Assembly: GCA_002383105.1 (NCBI GenBank)
Contig: DFXC01000191.1
Location: 1 to 10,771 of the forward strand
Reading direction: 5' to 3'
Source of the DNA: Hyphomicrobiaceae bacterium UBA4118
Lineage (GTDB): Bacteria; Pseudomonadota; Alphaproteobacteria; Rhizobiales; Methyloligellaceae
Length of the DNA: 10,771 nt
Numbering within the stretch: position 1 is the first letter of the stretch; the number at the start of each line of letters is the position of its first letter. The position numbers and the translations under genes were made by a program. Below are positions 1-8,390 of this stretch, one piece after another. A model generated the notes under the pieces. The model saw only the letters and a list, made by a program, of their open reading frames with translations. It was not told the origin of the DNA and searched no databases.

Positions 1-2948
<2,948 letters not shown>

Positions 2949-3378
2949 TGTCACATGCAACCTCGGCCACGCCTCGCGCCCCAAGCGAGAGCGGAGCCAG
3001 AAAAGCTTTGGCCAACGGCCGGACCTTCACCGGCAGAGAGCGCCCAGCGGCCGAAAGCGAAGAACCGGCTCCTTAGGAGGCTTGCCTCTTCGTTGAGCGA
3101 ATGCGGGGCCAAGATCGAGGTCCGCCTCCCGCAGGAGACGGAGGCTTGGAGTCTGGCGCCGCAGCCTCCCTAACAAAGGTCAGCAAGCCTGTCCTATTCG
3201 CCCTCAAAATGACAGATTTCCAATACGCACACAAGCGGGATTCAGAGCCTTGTTCACCCCAGTCTGGCGCCACTGTGATTTGACGGGACGCTAGGACCCC
3301 AGGCTTACTTCGAGCCTAACCAAAACCTCCGGTAGGAGTTCCGGGAGTGACGCGATTTTGGGTCCATAGGAGCCTGGC
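2949..3378. other. Divergent intergenic region between gltB and bufA
   Basis: 430 bases with no convincing gene; short open frames on both strands have no recognisable protein character. It must hold the promoters of gltB (leftward) and bufA (rightward). Visible structure: overlapping small palindromes at 3069-3088 (CTCC-TTA-GGAG, then GAGGC-TT-GCCTC), a weak hairpin GCCTCC/GGAGGC at 3124-3145, and the 11-base direct repeat AGTCTGGCGCC at 3150-3160 and 3261-3271. None of these matches a regulator site I can name. I found no clear gltB promoter. Confidence 0.5.
3280..3309 (+). promoter_or_regulatory. Tentative promoter of the bufABC operon
   Basis: TTGACG at 3280-3285 is a near-perfect -35 hexamer. 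Eighteen bases on, CTTACT at 3304-3309 is a poor -10. A small inverted repeat, AGGCT-TACTTCG-AGCCT (3301-3317), overlaps the -10 and could be an operator. Bufferin operons in Caulobacter are driven by an ECF sigma factor (SigF); I looked for a GTAACC/CGAA-type pair at sensible spacing and did not find one. The leader to the bufA ATG would be about 60 bases. The call is inference from spacing only. Confidence 0.3.
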
Positions 3379-3693
3379 ATGAACGACCAAGCGAAGAGAG
3401 TGACGGGATTGGCCGTCGGATGCGCCTTTGCCGCGGCACTCGGGATCGTGGCCTCGAACCAAGGCGCCGGCGCTGCCGATGAGGCCGAGCAGGAGAAATG
3501 CTACGGCGTCGCTAAGGCCGGCGAGAACGGATGCGAGGCCGGCCCCGGCACGGGCTGCGCCGGCTCCTCCACTGTCGATTATCAAGGCAATGCCTGGTTG
3601 CTCGTGCCCAAGGGCACGTGCCTCACCATGGAGCTCCCCGGCGGGCGCAAGGGGAGCTTGGAGCCGCTCGACCGCGACCTGCCTCCGGCGTGA
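3379..3693 (+). CDS. bufA: BufA1-family bufferin precursor peptide (DUF2282), copper-binding RiPP
   Basis: 104-residue secreted precursor of the DUF2282/BufA1 family. Residues 1 to about 33 form a signal peptide (basic start NDQAKR, hydrophobic core, GAGAA before Asp34). The mature part holds the four family cysteines, Cys41, Cys52, Cys60 and Cys81, in [30 protein letters not shown] and LVPKGTC, which are hallmarks of bufferins. In characterised bufferins the MNIO enzyme modifies core cysteines into thiooxazole-type heterocycles and the product binds copper in the periplasm; that role is inferred here by family. The fifth cysteine, Cys15, lies inside the signal peptide and would be removed. 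Start: ATG 3379 with AGGAG at 3368-3372, six bases upstream. The stop is 11 bases before bufB. The product is a peptide modified after translation, not an enzyme. Confidence 0.9.
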   Translation: MNDQAKRVTGLAVGCAFAAALGIVASNQGAGAADEAEQEKCYGVAKAGENGCEAGPGTGCAGSSTVDYQGNAWLLVPKGTCLTMELPGGRKGSLEPLDRDLPPA

Positions 3694-3704
3694 GGGGGGT
3701 GCAA

Positions 3705-4577
3705 ATGGTCCAAGGTTCGGCCATTAGCGACCCGCTTCCGCCCCGTGCTGGTGTCGGGCTCAAGCCGGAGCACTATCGAGAGTTCCTCGACTCAGCCCCC
3801 GACATCGGCTGGTTCGAGATCCACGCCGAGAACTACATGGGCGACGGCGGGGCGCCCCACCATTATCTCCGCGCCATCCGCGAGCGCTATCCCTTGTCGC
3901 TCCACGGCGTCGGGCTCTCGATTGGGGGCAGCGGCGCGCTTGATGCCGAGCATCTCGCCCGCCTCAAGGCCCTGATCGTGCGCTATGAGCCGTCGGCCTT
4001 CTCCGAGCACCTCGCCTGGTCGAGCCACGACACCGTCTATCTCAACGACCTTTTGCCGCTGCCCTACACGCAAGAGACGCTGGCGCGCGTGTGCAACCAT
4101 GTCGATGCGGTGCAGGAGACGCTCGGCCAGCCCATGCTGCTGGAGAACCCATCCACCTATGTGGCCTTCGCCGAGACTGCGATGAGCGAGGTCGCGTTCC
4201 TGCGCGAGGTCATGCGGCGCACCGGCTGCGGGCTTCTCCTCGACGTCAACAATGTGTTCGTCCAGGCCGTCAATCACGGCTTCGACGCGGGAGCCTATAT
4301 CGACGCCTTCTCGGTCGAGCATGTGGGCGAGATCCATCTCGGCGGCCATGCGGCAGACAGCGACGACGACGGCTCGGCGCTCCTGATCGACGATCACGGG
4401 CACGAGGTCGCCGACCCCGTTTGGGCGCTTTACGCGCGCGCTCTCGCCCGCCTTGGTCCCAGGCCCACGCTGATCGAATGGGACAACGACGTGCCGGGCT
4501 GGGAGGTTCTGTTCGCCGAGGCGAAGCGCGCCGACGCCGTTATCGCCGGCCGCCGCACCAATCGCGTCGCGATATGA
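3705..4577 (+). CDS. bufB: BufB, multinuclear non-heme iron oxidase (MNIO, DUF692) that modifies the bufferin peptide
   Basis: 290-residue DUF692 (MbnB/TglH/ChrH) protein with a TIM-barrel fold, the normal family length. Members bind two or three irons and oxidatively rebuild cysteines of a partner peptide. Expected metal-ligand motifs are all present: FEIHAENYM (His40, Glu42), SLHGVGLSIG (His67), FSEHLAW (Glu101, His102), LLENPSTY (Glu147), LLLDVNNVFV (Asp180, Asn182) followed by NHGF (His191), EIHLGGH (His211, His215) and LIEWDNDVP (Glu258, Asp260). The frame stays open upstream to 3531, but that would overlap bufA. The ATG at 3705 has GAGGGGGG at 3692-3699, and the family sequence begins shortly after it (RAGVGLKPEHY), so 3705 is chosen. 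Its substrate is presumably the adjacent BufA. The stop overlaps the bufC start as ATGA. Family assignment is very secure; the exact modification made is inferred. Confidence 0.93.
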   Translation: MVQGSAISDPLPPRAGVGLKPEHYREFLDSAPDIGWFEIHAENYMGDGGAPHHYLRAIRERYPLSLHGVGLSIGGSGALDAEHLARLKALIVRYEPSAFSEHLAWSSHDTVYLNDLLPLPYTQETLARVCNHVDAVQETLGQPMLLENPSTYVAFAETAMSEVAFLREVMRRTGCGLLLDVNNVFVQAVNHGFDAGAYIDAFSVEHVGEIHLGGHAADSDDDGSALLIDDHGHEVADPVWALYARALARLGPRPTLIEWDNDVPGWEVLFAEAKRADAVIAGRRTNRVAI

Positions 4578-5581
4578 TCATGCCGCCTTTTGCCGATCTG
4601 CAGCGGGACTTCGCGGGCGCGGTGCTCGATAGGGAGGCTGCGGTGCCTGCGCCTTTGTCGTGCAAAGCGGGAGGCGTGCAGTGCCGCCGCTTCGGCGTCT
4701 ACCGCAACAATGTCTATGCCAGCCTGATCGAGGTGTTGACCGGCCGTTTCCCGGTGTTTGCGCGCCTCGTGGGCGATGAGTTCTTCCGCGCCATGGCCCG
4801 CGTCTATATCGAGCGCGAGCCGCCCCGCTCTGCCGTGCTGCTCCGCTACGGCGTCGGCTTCCCTGAGTTCGTTGCGGGTTTCGGCCCTGCCGCCTCGGTG
4901 ACCTATCTCGCCGACGTGGCTGCGCTCGAATGGGCGTGGCATGCGGCCTATCACGCGCCCGATGTCACGCCCCTGTCGCTGCCGGAGCTGGCCCGCGCGG
5001 CCGAGCGTGCCGAGGATGCCGTACTCAGGCTCCATCCTTCGCTCGCCGTCGTGCCCTCGCCCCATCCGGTGGTGTCGATCTTCGAGCTCAACGCGCAAGA
5101 GGGCGACGTGCCGCCGACGCGGTTGGAGCGGGGCGGCGAGGACGCGCTGGTGGTGAGACCTTATCTCGACGTGGAAGTGCGCAGGTTGCCTCCAGGGGCC
5201 ACTCCCTTCGTTCTTGCGCTCAAGAGCGGGGAGAGCATCGGAGGGGCAACGGCGAGACCGCGCTTGGCGAGGCGCCCGGCTTCAATCTCGAAGCCAATCT
5301 CGCCGGGCTCATTGAAAGCGGCGCCATCGTGGGCATCGCGCCCGCACCGGCTTGAAGCGTTAACGAGACCTTACCGCAAGGCCGCCCCGTTAAGGCTCGC
5401 ACGAGTTGCCGCGGGTAGGATTAACCGTGGCCCCCAACGAATGTTCCCGCGTGCCGGGGGCGCACCTGCAGGTCTCTCCTGCGAACAGGGAAGGGCGCCC
5501 TCTTGCGAGAGCGCCCTTCTTGTTGTTCCGGGCTACGTCGCAGCCAGGACGGCGACTAAGCCGCAGCCTTGCCGTCGATGA
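4574..5581 (+). CDS. bufC: BufC, DUF2063/HvfC-BufC partner of the MNIO enzyme; frameshifted near the 3' end as read
   Basis: Begins in an ATGA overlap with bufB, with no good ribosome site, so it is probably translationally coupled. The start MIMPPFADLQRDFAGAVLD, then CRRFGVYRNNVYASLIEVL, FPVFARLVGDEFFRAMARVYI, and YLADVAALEWAWHAAYHA near residue 115, are typical of the HvfC/BufC N-terminal domain; the C-terminal domain follows. These proteins present the precursor to the oxidase, as MbnC does for MbnB. Homology in this frame stops near 5245 (LALKSGESIGG). It resumes in the frame one base back (GETALGEAPGFNLEANL...) and ends at the TGA 5353-5355. The open frame as read instead runs to 5581, through arginine/proline-rich sequence with no family character, and overlaps the end of the Hsp20 gene by 26 bases. 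One extra G in the GGGG at 5243-5246 would give a 260-residue protein, the family's usual length. This is a sequencing error, a recent mutation, or less likely a programmed -1 shift. Confidence 0.85.
   Translation: MIMPPFADLQRDFAGAVLDREAAVPAPLSCKAGGVQCRRFGVYRNNVYASLIEVLTGRFPVFARLVGDEFFRAMARVYIEREPPRSAVLLRYGVGFPEFVAGFGPAASVTYLADVAALEWAWHAAYHAPDVTPLSLPELARAAERAEDAVLRLHPSLAVVPSPHPVVSIFELNAQEGDVPPTRLERGGEDALVVRPYLDVEVRRLPPGATPFVLALKSGESIGGATARPRLARRPASISKPISPGSLKAAPSWASRPHRLEALTRPYRKAAPLRLARVAAGRINRGPQRMFPRAGGAPAGLSCEQGRAPSCESALLVVPGYVAARTATKPQPCRR
5245..5355 (+). other. bufC: Displaced C-terminal coding segment of bufC (frame one base back)
   Basis: Read from 5245 in this frame the sequence gives GNGETALGEAPGFNLEANLA, then GLIESGAIVGIAPAPA and a TGA. 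This is the normal C-terminal pattern of HvfC/BufC proteins: a small alpha-helical end with P-x-F-(D/N)-L and an LixxGAI motif. The main bufC frame loses similarity just before it. The join is most simply explained by one missing base in or near the GGGG run at 5243-5246. Confidence 0.75.
5360..5374. promoter_or_regulatory. Possible CtrA-type binding site
   Basis: TTAA at 5360-5363, seven bases, then TTAC at 5371-5374 matches seven of eight positions of the alphaproteobacterial CtrA box TTAA-N7-TTAA. Two more TTAA half-sites follow at 5390-5393 and 5421-5424. It lies just after the bufC stop and ahead of the structured region that ends in a terminator. A short motif like this also occurs by chance, so this is only a candidate. 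Confidence 0.25.
5451..5528 (+). terminator. Intrinsic terminator of bufABC, preceded by two small hairpins
   Basis: AAGGGCGC at 5491-5498 pairs with GCGCCCTT at 5511-5518, with CTCT/AGAG pairing inside, followed by the T-rich CTTGTTGTT. The T-rich tail is on the plus-strand side, so it mainly ends bufABC transcription, though the stem may also serve the converging Hsp20 gene. Just upstream are GTGC/GCAC (5451-5465) and a perfect GCAGG-TCTCT-CCTGC hairpin (5468-5482). Three hairpins in a row could be a 3'UTR or the body of a separate small RNA; no known family was recognised. Confidence 0.75.
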
Positions 5582-6029
5582 TCTTCGGCATCTCCGCCTT
5601 GTCGGTCTTGGTCGCGATCAGGACCGTGCGGGGCTTCATGGCCTCGGGCAGCTCGCGCACGAGATCGACATGCAGCAAGCCGTTCTCCAGCACCGCGCCC
5701 TTCACCAGGACATGGTCGGCGAGCTGGAACCGGCGCTCGAAGCTTCGCGAGGCGATGCCGCGATGGAGGAAGGTGGTGTCCTCAACCTCGGTCCTCTTCT
5801 CGCCGCGAATGGAAAGGGTGTTCTCCTTCACCTCGATGGCGAGGTCGCGCTCACCAAAGCCAGCGACGGCCATGCTGATGCGATACTCCGTCTCGCCGAC
5901 CCGCTCGATATTGTAGGGCGGGTAGCTCGGGGCGTCGCCCTCGAGCGTGGTGAGGGTGTCGAGCAACGAGCCGAGCCGGTCGAAGCCGATGGTGGAGCGG
6001 TAAAGTGGGGTAAGATCAAAGTGCCTCAT
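5556..6029 (-). CDS. Small heat shock protein, Hsp20/IbpA family
   Basis: 157-residue ATP-independent chaperone that binds unfolding proteins in the cytoplasm and holds them for DnaK/ClpB refolding. The N-terminal arm MRHFDLTPLYRSTIGFDRL is typical of alphaproteobacterial class A sHsps. The alpha-crystallin domain spans about 36-125: YPPYNIERVGETEYRISMAV, LAIEVKENTLSIRGEK, FERRFQLADHV, and the signature AVLENGLLHVDLVRE near 112-126. A short C-terminal tail carries PRTVLIA. The ATG at 6029 is preceded by a strong AAGGAGG (6037-6043) seven bases away. That ribosome site lies inside a predicted thermosensing hairpin, and a sigma-32-like promoter lies further upstream. Together these mark it as a heat-induced gene. 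It converges on bufC and stands alone as a transcription unit. Confidence 0.95.
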   Translation of the reverse strand: MRHFDLTPLYRSTIGFDRLGSLLDTLTTLEGDAPSYPPYNIERVGETEYRISMAVAGFGERDLAIEVKENTLSIRGEKRTEVEDTTFLHRGIASRSFERRFQLADHVLVKGAVLENGLLHVDLVRELPEAMKPRTVLIATKTDKAEMPKIIDGKAAA

Positions 6030-6034
6030 GTCAC

Positions 6035-6123
6035 ATCCTCCTTGAGAAGCGATATGGTGTCAGCCCGCTCGTTCCTCGGAGCCGGGCAGATGGACGGCGG
6101 CAAGCCAAATGGCCTTCCCGCCG
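6035..6123 (-). promoter_or_regulatory. ROSE-type RNA thermometer in the Hsp20 leader
   Basis: Read on the minus strand, the leader folds into three consecutive hairpins. The first pairs 6118-6123 with 6095-6100 (CGGCGG/CCGCCG), extended by AAG-G-CC/GGCTT. The second pairs GCCCG-G-CTC with GAGCGGGC (6087-6063). The last (6053-6035) pairs AUC-G-CUUC with GAGGAU around a UCAA loop. It buries the AAGGAGG ribosome site, contains the ROSE motif U(U/C)GCU as UCGCU, and leaves one G bulged opposite the SD, the known ROSE hallmark. ROSE elements melt at heat-shock temperature and free the ribosome site of rhizobial sHsp genes. The fold was worked out by hand, not computed. Confidence 0.75.
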
Positions 6124-6130
6124 GTCGAAG

Positions 6131-6159
6131 ATATGGGAGCCGGACGGGACTTCGTCAAG
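6131..6159 (-). promoter_or_regulatory. Sigma-32 (RpoH) heat-shock promoter of the Hsp20 gene
   Basis: On the minus strand CTTGACG (6159-6153), a 15-base spacer and CCCATAT (6137-6131) match the RpoH consensus CTTGAAA-N(11-16)-CCCATNT at nearly every position. The expected transcription start is near 6124, which places the whole three-hairpin leader in the transcript. Confidence 0.75.
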
Positions 6160-6339
6160 AGTGCTAGAGCTCTGAATATAAAGGTGAAATGTCGATATCG
6201 GCGCAGCGGATCGCGCCCGCAGCCGAGCGTGTTGTTTTCGCGACGGAACAATATGGCGATGTCGATTTGCGCTGCTATAAGGAGCGCTTCCGCCGGCGCC
6301 TTTGTTTGGCGCCAGGGCTAGAGGGGCTGCTCAGGATCG

Positions 6340-7302
6340 ATGGATCTCGTCGCCACACCCAAGAACCCGATCCCGCTCGGAGCGTCGACCGGCTATATCG
6401 AGGTGCGCAAAGGGATCCGCCTGCGCTTCGCGAGCTGGCAATCGGTGCTGCGCGAGCGCAGCGGCACGGTCTGCATCTTCCCCGGGCGCACCGAGTTCAT
6501 CGAGAAATATTTCGAGGTGGTTGGCGAGCTTCGCCGCCGCGGTTTTGCCGTGGCCGTGCTCGACTGGCGCGGGCAGGGGGGATCGAGCAGGCTGACGCGC
6601 AATCCCCTCAAGGGACATATCAACGACTTCGCCGAGTATGAGGAAGACCTGTCCCACTTCATGAAGGCGGTGGTGCTTCCGGATTGTCCCACGCCCTATT
6701 ATGCGCTCGGCCACTCCATGGCGGCGATGGTGCTGTTCAAGGCGGCGACCAAGCGCGGCTGCTGGTTCAACCGCATGGTCATGACCGCGCCCATGGTCAA
6801 GATCTTGGGCTTGCCCATGCCGCAAAGGGTCTGCGAACAGGTTGCCGACGGGCTCACCCTGTTCGGCCTCGGCAAGCGGCCGGTGCCGGGTGACAAGAAG
6901 AAATACTGGACAAGTCAGGAGGAGTTCGAGGGGAACCCTGTCACCTCGGACCGCGAGCGTTTCCTGCGCAATTTGTCGGTGCTGCAGGCGGCCCCTGAGC
7001 TTGCCGTCGGGCCGCCGACCATCGGCTGGCTGAAGGCCTCGCTCGATGCTATCGCGCTCCTCCGAAACGATCGGTTTCCGCCCCGCATCCGCGTGCCGGT
7101 GCTGATGCTCGCCGCAGGCGACGACCAGGTCGTGTCGAGCAAGGCGATCGAAGAACTTGCCGCGCGGCTCAGAGCCGGTGCGCAGCTCGTTCTCAGAGGC
7201 TCGCGCCACGAGATCCTGCAGGAGCGGGACGCCATCCGCGAGCAGTTCTGGGCGGCCTTCGACGCCTTCGTGCCCGGCGTTGCCATGAGCAAGGCTAGCT
7301 AG
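6340..7302 (+). CDS. Alpha/beta hydrolase, lysophospholipase (PldB)-like
   Basis: 320-residue serine hydrolase of the PldB/monoacylglycerol-lipase-like branch, probably acting on lysophospholipids or other esters; the substrate is not known. The oxyanion and strand region reads VCIFPGRTEFIEKY (normally H/PGR.E), then VLDWRGQGGSSR (about 74-85). The nucleophile elbow is ALGHSMAAM with Ser126. The acid is Asp261 or Asp262 in AAGDDQVVS, and the base is His290 in GSRHEIL. The fifth elbow residue is Ala, not Gly (GHSMA for GxSxG), which is tolerated in this fold. No signal peptide or membrane segment is seen, so it is likely cytoplasmic. The ATG at 6340 is the only start after the in-frame stop at 6319. 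Its ribosome site is weak: AGGA three bases upstream, or GAGGGG 14 bases upstream. Its stop overlaps the converging hisN stop by four bases. Confidence 0.88.
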   Translation: MDLVATPKNPIPLGASTGYIEVRKGIRLRFASWQSVLRERSGTVCIFPGRTEFIEKYFEVVGELRRRGFAVAVLDWRGQGGSSRLTRNPLKGHINDFAEYEEDLSHFMKAVVLPDCPTPYYALGHSMAAMVLFKAATKRGCWFNRMVMTAPMVKILGLPMPQRVCEQVADGLTLFGLGKRPVPGDKKKYWTSQEEFEGNPVTSDRERFLRNLSVLQAAPELAVGPPTIGWLKASLDAIALLRNDRFPPRIRVPVLMLAAGDDQVVSSKAIEELAARLRAGAQLVLRGSRHEILQERDAIREQFWAAFDAFVPGVAMSKAS

Positions 7303-8096
7303 CCCGTAAGCACCTCGACTGCCGCCGCATGGAGGCGCGGATCGCCGGCGGCAAGGATACGCCCCCCTTGGCGCGGATCGCCGCCCTCCCAGCTGCTGAC
7401 CACGCCGCCGGCCCGCTCGATGATCGGGATCAACGGGAGGATGTCGAACGGCTTGAGCCCCGCCTCGGCCACGAGGTCGATTTGGCCGAGCGCGAGCAAG
7501 CAATAATTGTAGCAGTCGCCGCCGAAGCGTCTGAGACGCACGGCGCGGCTCAAGGCGGCGAAGCGGCGCTCGTCCTCGCCGGCGAAGAGGTCGGGGCTGC
7601 TCGCGCCAAGAAGCGCTTCTCCAAGAGCGGGGCAGGGGCGGGTGCGTATCGTCCTCGTTGCCCTCTCATGGCGGAAGAAGGTCTCGCTCTCGCCGCTCCA
7701 GAAGCGCTCGCCGGTGAAGGGCTGGTCCATTAGGCCGAGCAGCGGCGCGCCGGCCCGCGTGAGCCCGATCAGCGTCCCCCAGAGGGGCTGGCCGACGATG
7801 AAGGCGCGGGTGCCGTCGATTGGATCGATTACCCAGCAATATTCGGCATCGGGGCGAAGCGTGCCGAACTCCTCTCCGATGATGCCGTATGACGGATAGG
7901 CGCTGGCAAGAGTCTCCCTGATTGCCGTCTCGGCATCCCGGTCGGCAACCGTCACCGGATCGAAGGCGTCGCCTCCTTTATGGTCAACGGCGCAACCTGA
8001 CCGGAAATGCGGCAATATGACCGCACCGGCCCTGTCGGCAAGGGCGTGGGCCGTGGCCAGAAGGGCCTGGAATTGAGGGTCTTTGGGCGTGGGCAC
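7299..8096 (-). CDS. hisN: Histidinol-phosphatase, inositol-monophosphatase family (HisN)
   Basis: 265-residue Mg-dependent phosphatase of the IMPase family; the HisN branch converts histidinol phosphate to histidinol in histidine synthesis. Motif 1 is complete: IIGEEFG (Glu75/Glu76) and WVIDPIDGTRAF (Asp91, Asp94). Motif 2 is the HisN form EAGLKPFDILPLIPIIERAGG, with metal ligand Asp218. VTVADRDAE at 48-56 is the usual upstream element. The start codon is GTG at 8096, with AAGG (8105-8108) eight bases before it; MPTPKDPQFQALLATAH fits the family N-terminus. It is convergent with the hydrolase gene. The alternatives are SuhB (inositol-1-phosphatase) or CysQ; the EAGLKPFDI motif argues for HisN. 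It shares the interval to the next gene with the sRNA gene on the other strand. Confidence 0.9.
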   Translation of the reverse strand: MPTPKDPQFQALLATAHALADRAGAVILPHFRSGCAVDHKGGDAFDPVTVADRDAETAIRETLASAYPSYGIIGEEFGTLRPDAEYCWVIDPIDGTRAFIVGQPLWGTLIGLTRAGAPLLGLMDQPFTGERFWSGESETFFRHERATRTIRTRPCPALGEALLGASSPDLFAGEDERRFAALSRAVRLRRFGGDCYNYCLLALGQIDLVAEAGLKPFDILPLIPIIERAGGVVSSWEGGDPRQGGRILAAGDPRLHAAAVEVLTG

Positions 8097-8246
8097 GGGA
8101 AGAGCCTTGCGGGCGTTTTGTCTTGAGAGTCAAGGCTTCAGGGACGGAAAGCGCAAATCTGAAGGCCGGAGGGGAAGACTTCCCCGGGCCCTCGTGACAG
8201 TTATGCACCAGTGTTTCGAAAATGCCGCGAGAGAGTCATTGCAGCC

Positions 8247-8275
8247 TTGCTTTTTGTGCGGCGCAATGACATATT
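8247..8275 (+). promoter_or_regulatory. Sigma-70 promoter of the MmgR-like sRNA
   Basis: TTGCTT (8247-8252), a 17-base spacer and CATATT (8270-8275) make a reasonable alphaproteobacterial housekeeping promoter; with the preceding base the -35 reads CTTGCT. Seven bases downstream puts the start near 8282, directly at the foot of the first sRNA hairpin, which supports the pairing of promoter and RNA. Confidence 0.6.
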
Positions 8276-8281
8276 GTTGCA

Positions 8282-8374
8282 ATGCGGCATGGCTCTCCAG
8301 GTCATGCCGCTGCCCTCCTTGGGCGTTTCCTCCCTAGACTTGGGCCGTTCGTTCAATCGAGCGGCCCTTTTTTT
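8282..8374 (+). ncRNA. mmgR: MmgR/suhB-like trans-acting small RNA (alphaproteobacterial sRNA family ar8)
   Basis: About 93 nt between a promoter and a strong terminator. Elements in order: a perfect 8-bp stem GCGGCATG/CATGCCGC (8284-8310) with loop GCTCTCCAGGT; a small hairpin GCCC-TCCTT-GGGC (8312-8324); a single-stranded TTTCCTCCCT (8326-8335); and the terminator stem with seven T's. The unpaired UUUCCUCCCU flanked by a GCCC/GGGC hairpin and a GGGCCG terminator is the signature I know for the MmgR family (Rfam suhB), an Hfq-dependent sRNA that limits polyhydroxybutyrate storage in Sinorhizobium meliloti. The C/U-rich segments can pair with ribosome sites. The family's Rfam name fits a gene beside an IMPase-type protein, as hisN is here. 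The 5' 8-bp hairpin may be a lineage-specific addition. Assignment is from memory of the motif; targets here are unknown. Confidence 0.75.
8342..8374 (+). terminator. Rho-independent terminator of the MmgR-like sRNA
   Basis: GGGCCG (8342-8347) pairs with CGGCCC (8362-8367). The stem continues with a U-G pair and TCG/CGA to a TTCAAT loop, ten pairs in all, followed immediately by seven T's (8368-8374). The T tract is only on the plus-strand side, so it ends the sRNA and not the formylglutamate hydrolase gene that stops 17 bases away on the other strand. Confidence 0.9.
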
Positions 8375-8390
8375 GGCATTACGCTGTTGG

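Noticed and set aside
3073..3283. Short frames on both strands (60-66 codons) in the gltB-bufA spacer
   Set aside because: No ribosome site, no known family, and composition typical of intergenic repeat sequence.
3315..3345. ECF SigF-type promoter (GTAACC/CGAA) ahead of bufA using CTAACC at 3316-3321
   Set aside because: No CGAA-like -10 is present at the required 16-base spacing.
3412..3426. Lipobox (AVGC, Cys15) in the BufA signal peptide, suggesting a lipoprotein
   Set aside because: The -3 residue is Ala and most of the hydrophobic core follows the cysteine, so the standard cleavage near residue 33 fits better.
3531..3704. Upstream extension of the bufB frame
   Set aside because: It overlaps bufA in another frame and reads as arginine-rich shadow sequence. 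The ATG at 3705 has a strong ribosome site and the family N-terminus follows it.
5256..5581. Genuine C-terminal extension of BufC
   Set aside because: The sequence is R/P/A-rich without family similarity, runs through the terminator and into hsp20, while the true C-terminus is visible in the neighbouring frame.
6189..6641. 150-codon plus-strand frame starting ahead of the hydrolase
   Set aside because: It overlaps the hydrolase coding region in another frame and shows no family features.
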